A stretch of DNA of 64,000 bases from Hyphomicrobiales bacterium. GTDB taxonomy: Bacteria; Pseudomonadota; Alphaproteobacteria; Rhizobiales; Devosiaceae. Within the stretch, counting starts at the first letter, position 1; each line of letters begins with the position of its first letter. Shown in pieces: positions 63,393-64,000 of this stretch. The position numbers and the translations under genes are program-made. Below the pieces are notes generated by a model. That model was not told the origin of the DNA. It saw only the letters and a program-made list of their open reading frames with translations, and made no database searches. The DNA lies in the NCBI GenBank assembly GCA_026981645.1, contig JALSII010000008.1, positions 1 through 64,000 on the forward strand, written 5' to 3'.

Positions 63393-63671
63393 AACTCACA
63401 AACAGGCATGTGGTGACTTTTTCTTAACCATCAACCGCATCAAGCACGTTTGCAAACGATTCTTCAGGATCAATCTCAAGCACCCATGCAAAGGCAATCG
63501 GTTCTGCAGTATTAAGACACAGCAGACCGGTACTCTGAAATACACTGTTCATGGCGATGACATGGGGAAGCTATCGACTATTTCCCCCTGACGGTCCATC
63601 CATATTGCCCCAGCCAATGGCGACTTCACCCAAGCACGGCCAAACTCCGCCCTTATATGTCTGAACGACCC
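63393..63671 (-). other. Gap between MAPEG and dmsC, with a possible decayed reading frame
   Basis: On the minus strand one frame is open from just after dmsC to a TAA at 63424-63426 except for a single TAG at 63571-63573. The distal part (63424-63552, 42 residues from an ATG) contains AEPIAFAWVLEIDPEESFA, which looks protein-like, and the proximal part contains GGVWPCLGEVAIGWGN. I recognise neither. This may be a broken small gene or chance; no RNA or promoter stands out in this gap. Confidence 0.25.
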
Positions 63672-64000
63672 TCACCTTTTGTCGTAATAGAGCCCCACCA
63701 CATGCTCGGCCTGGGCGAAAAACAGCCAGCGCGAGACGAACAGCCCGGCCATATGGGAGAGCACGGCAATTGCTGCCATATAGTGGTTGGTTGGCAGTAG
63801 GGTCAGAATGGCCACCGGTACCAGCCCCATCAGAAAAATGGCAATTACTCGCAGCTTGTGCGCATGTTTGCGTCCCACAATATAAACCATCTCCTTGAGC
63901 AGATAGTTGGGGCCTGAGTGGGGGCTTTCAAGCAGACGGACCCGGCCCAGATTGCCCAGCCCTGTTGCTGTTTCAATGGTGTGCCCGGCGCGGGCAAAAC
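63672..64000 (-). CDS. dmsC: DMSO reductase anchor subunit (DmsC), C-terminal part
   Basis: The gene enters from the right edge, so only the last 108 residues or so are present. The frame reads through the edge with LGRVRLLESPHSGPNYLLKE and the family's conserved region of Arg/Lys near RKHAHKLR, followed by two membrane segments. DmsC anchors the molybdoenzyme DmsAB in the inner membrane and exchanges electrons with quinol. dmsA and dmsB should lie beyond the right edge. Confidence 0.8.
   Translation of the reverse strand, partial: FARAGHTIETATGLGNLGRVRLLESPHSGPNYLLKEMVYIVGRKHAHKLRVIAIFLMGLVPVAILTLLPTNHYMAAIAVLSHMAGLFVSRWLFFAQAEHVVGLYYDKR

Overview
The window is a 64 kb stretch of ordinary, gene-dense alphaproteobacterial chromosome. 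The gene families and their order (sdhCDAB; zapE-mdh-sucCD-sucAB-lpdA; xerC-priA-atpHAGDC; tsaD-gpsA divergent from hemC-hemD-Mic60-hemY; rsmB-heparinase-purH; a 180-kDa-class NAD-glutamate dehydrogenase; an Omp19/Inh-type lipoprotein) fit the Hyphomicrobiales (Rhizobiales). I cannot fix the family or genus from sequence alone. No phage, plasmid backbone, CRISPR array or rRNA is seen. There is one tRNA (Thr, CGT) and one small insertion-sequence remnant.

Layout. 1-5.7 kb: the 3' end of asd, a GGDEF/EAL regulator, an EamA exporter, a beta-carbonic anhydrase, a LysR regulator and a DUF1737 protein. 5.8-10.5 kb: succinate dehydrogenase (sdhC, D, A, B), with two small exported proteins between sdhA and sdhB. 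10.7-23.7 kb: an Omp19-like lipoprotein, zapE, then a TCA-cycle supercluster (mdh, sucC, sucD, sucA, sucB, lpdA). That cluster is interrupted by an exported protein between sucC and sucD and by two LysE-type exporters between sucB and lpdA, and it is closed by a very strong bidirectional terminator. 23.8-26.6 kb, minus strand: two exported proteins built only from 10 and 3 copies of an Asp/Cys-rich repeat. 26.7-36.2 kb: xerC, priA, an exported protein, a MerR-type metal sensor with a recognisable operator, and the F1 part of ATP synthase. 36.2-38.2 kb: a transposase remnant followed by two paralogous ParA-like NTPases. 38.3-41.7 kb, minus strand: a DUF4893 protein coupled to leuC, and a polysaccharide flippase. 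41.9-49.2 kb: NAD-glutamate dehydrogenase (with one frameshift), an EEP-family hydrolase and an Atg22-like MFS protein. 49.2-54 kb, minus strand: purH, a heparinase-II/III-like protein and rsmB. 54-57.6 kb: SdhAF4, DUF1761, EVE, YciI, gpsA and tsaD. 57.6-62.4 kb: hemC, hemD, Mic60/mitofilin-like and hemY. 62.5-64 kb: tRNA-Thr, a MAPEG protein, a decayed reading frame and the 3' end of dmsC.

Functionally the window is central energy metabolism. 2-oxoglutarate dehydrogenase, succinyl-CoA synthetase, succinate dehydrogenase and malate dehydrogenase cover most of the second half of the TCA cycle, and glutamate dehydrogenase feeds 2-oxoglutarate into it. ATP synthase F1 consumes the resulting proton-motive force, and the heme genes and Mic60 serve respiratory membranes. 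The SDH maturation factor SdhAF4 is also present, about 44 kb from sdhCDAB.

The best candidates for something undescribed are (1) the pair of secreted WANDGECDDPRF-repeat proteins, (2) the paired ParA-like NTPases of which one has lost the signature lysine, and (3) the small exported proteins embedded inside the sdh and suc operons. None of these can be given a function from the sequence.
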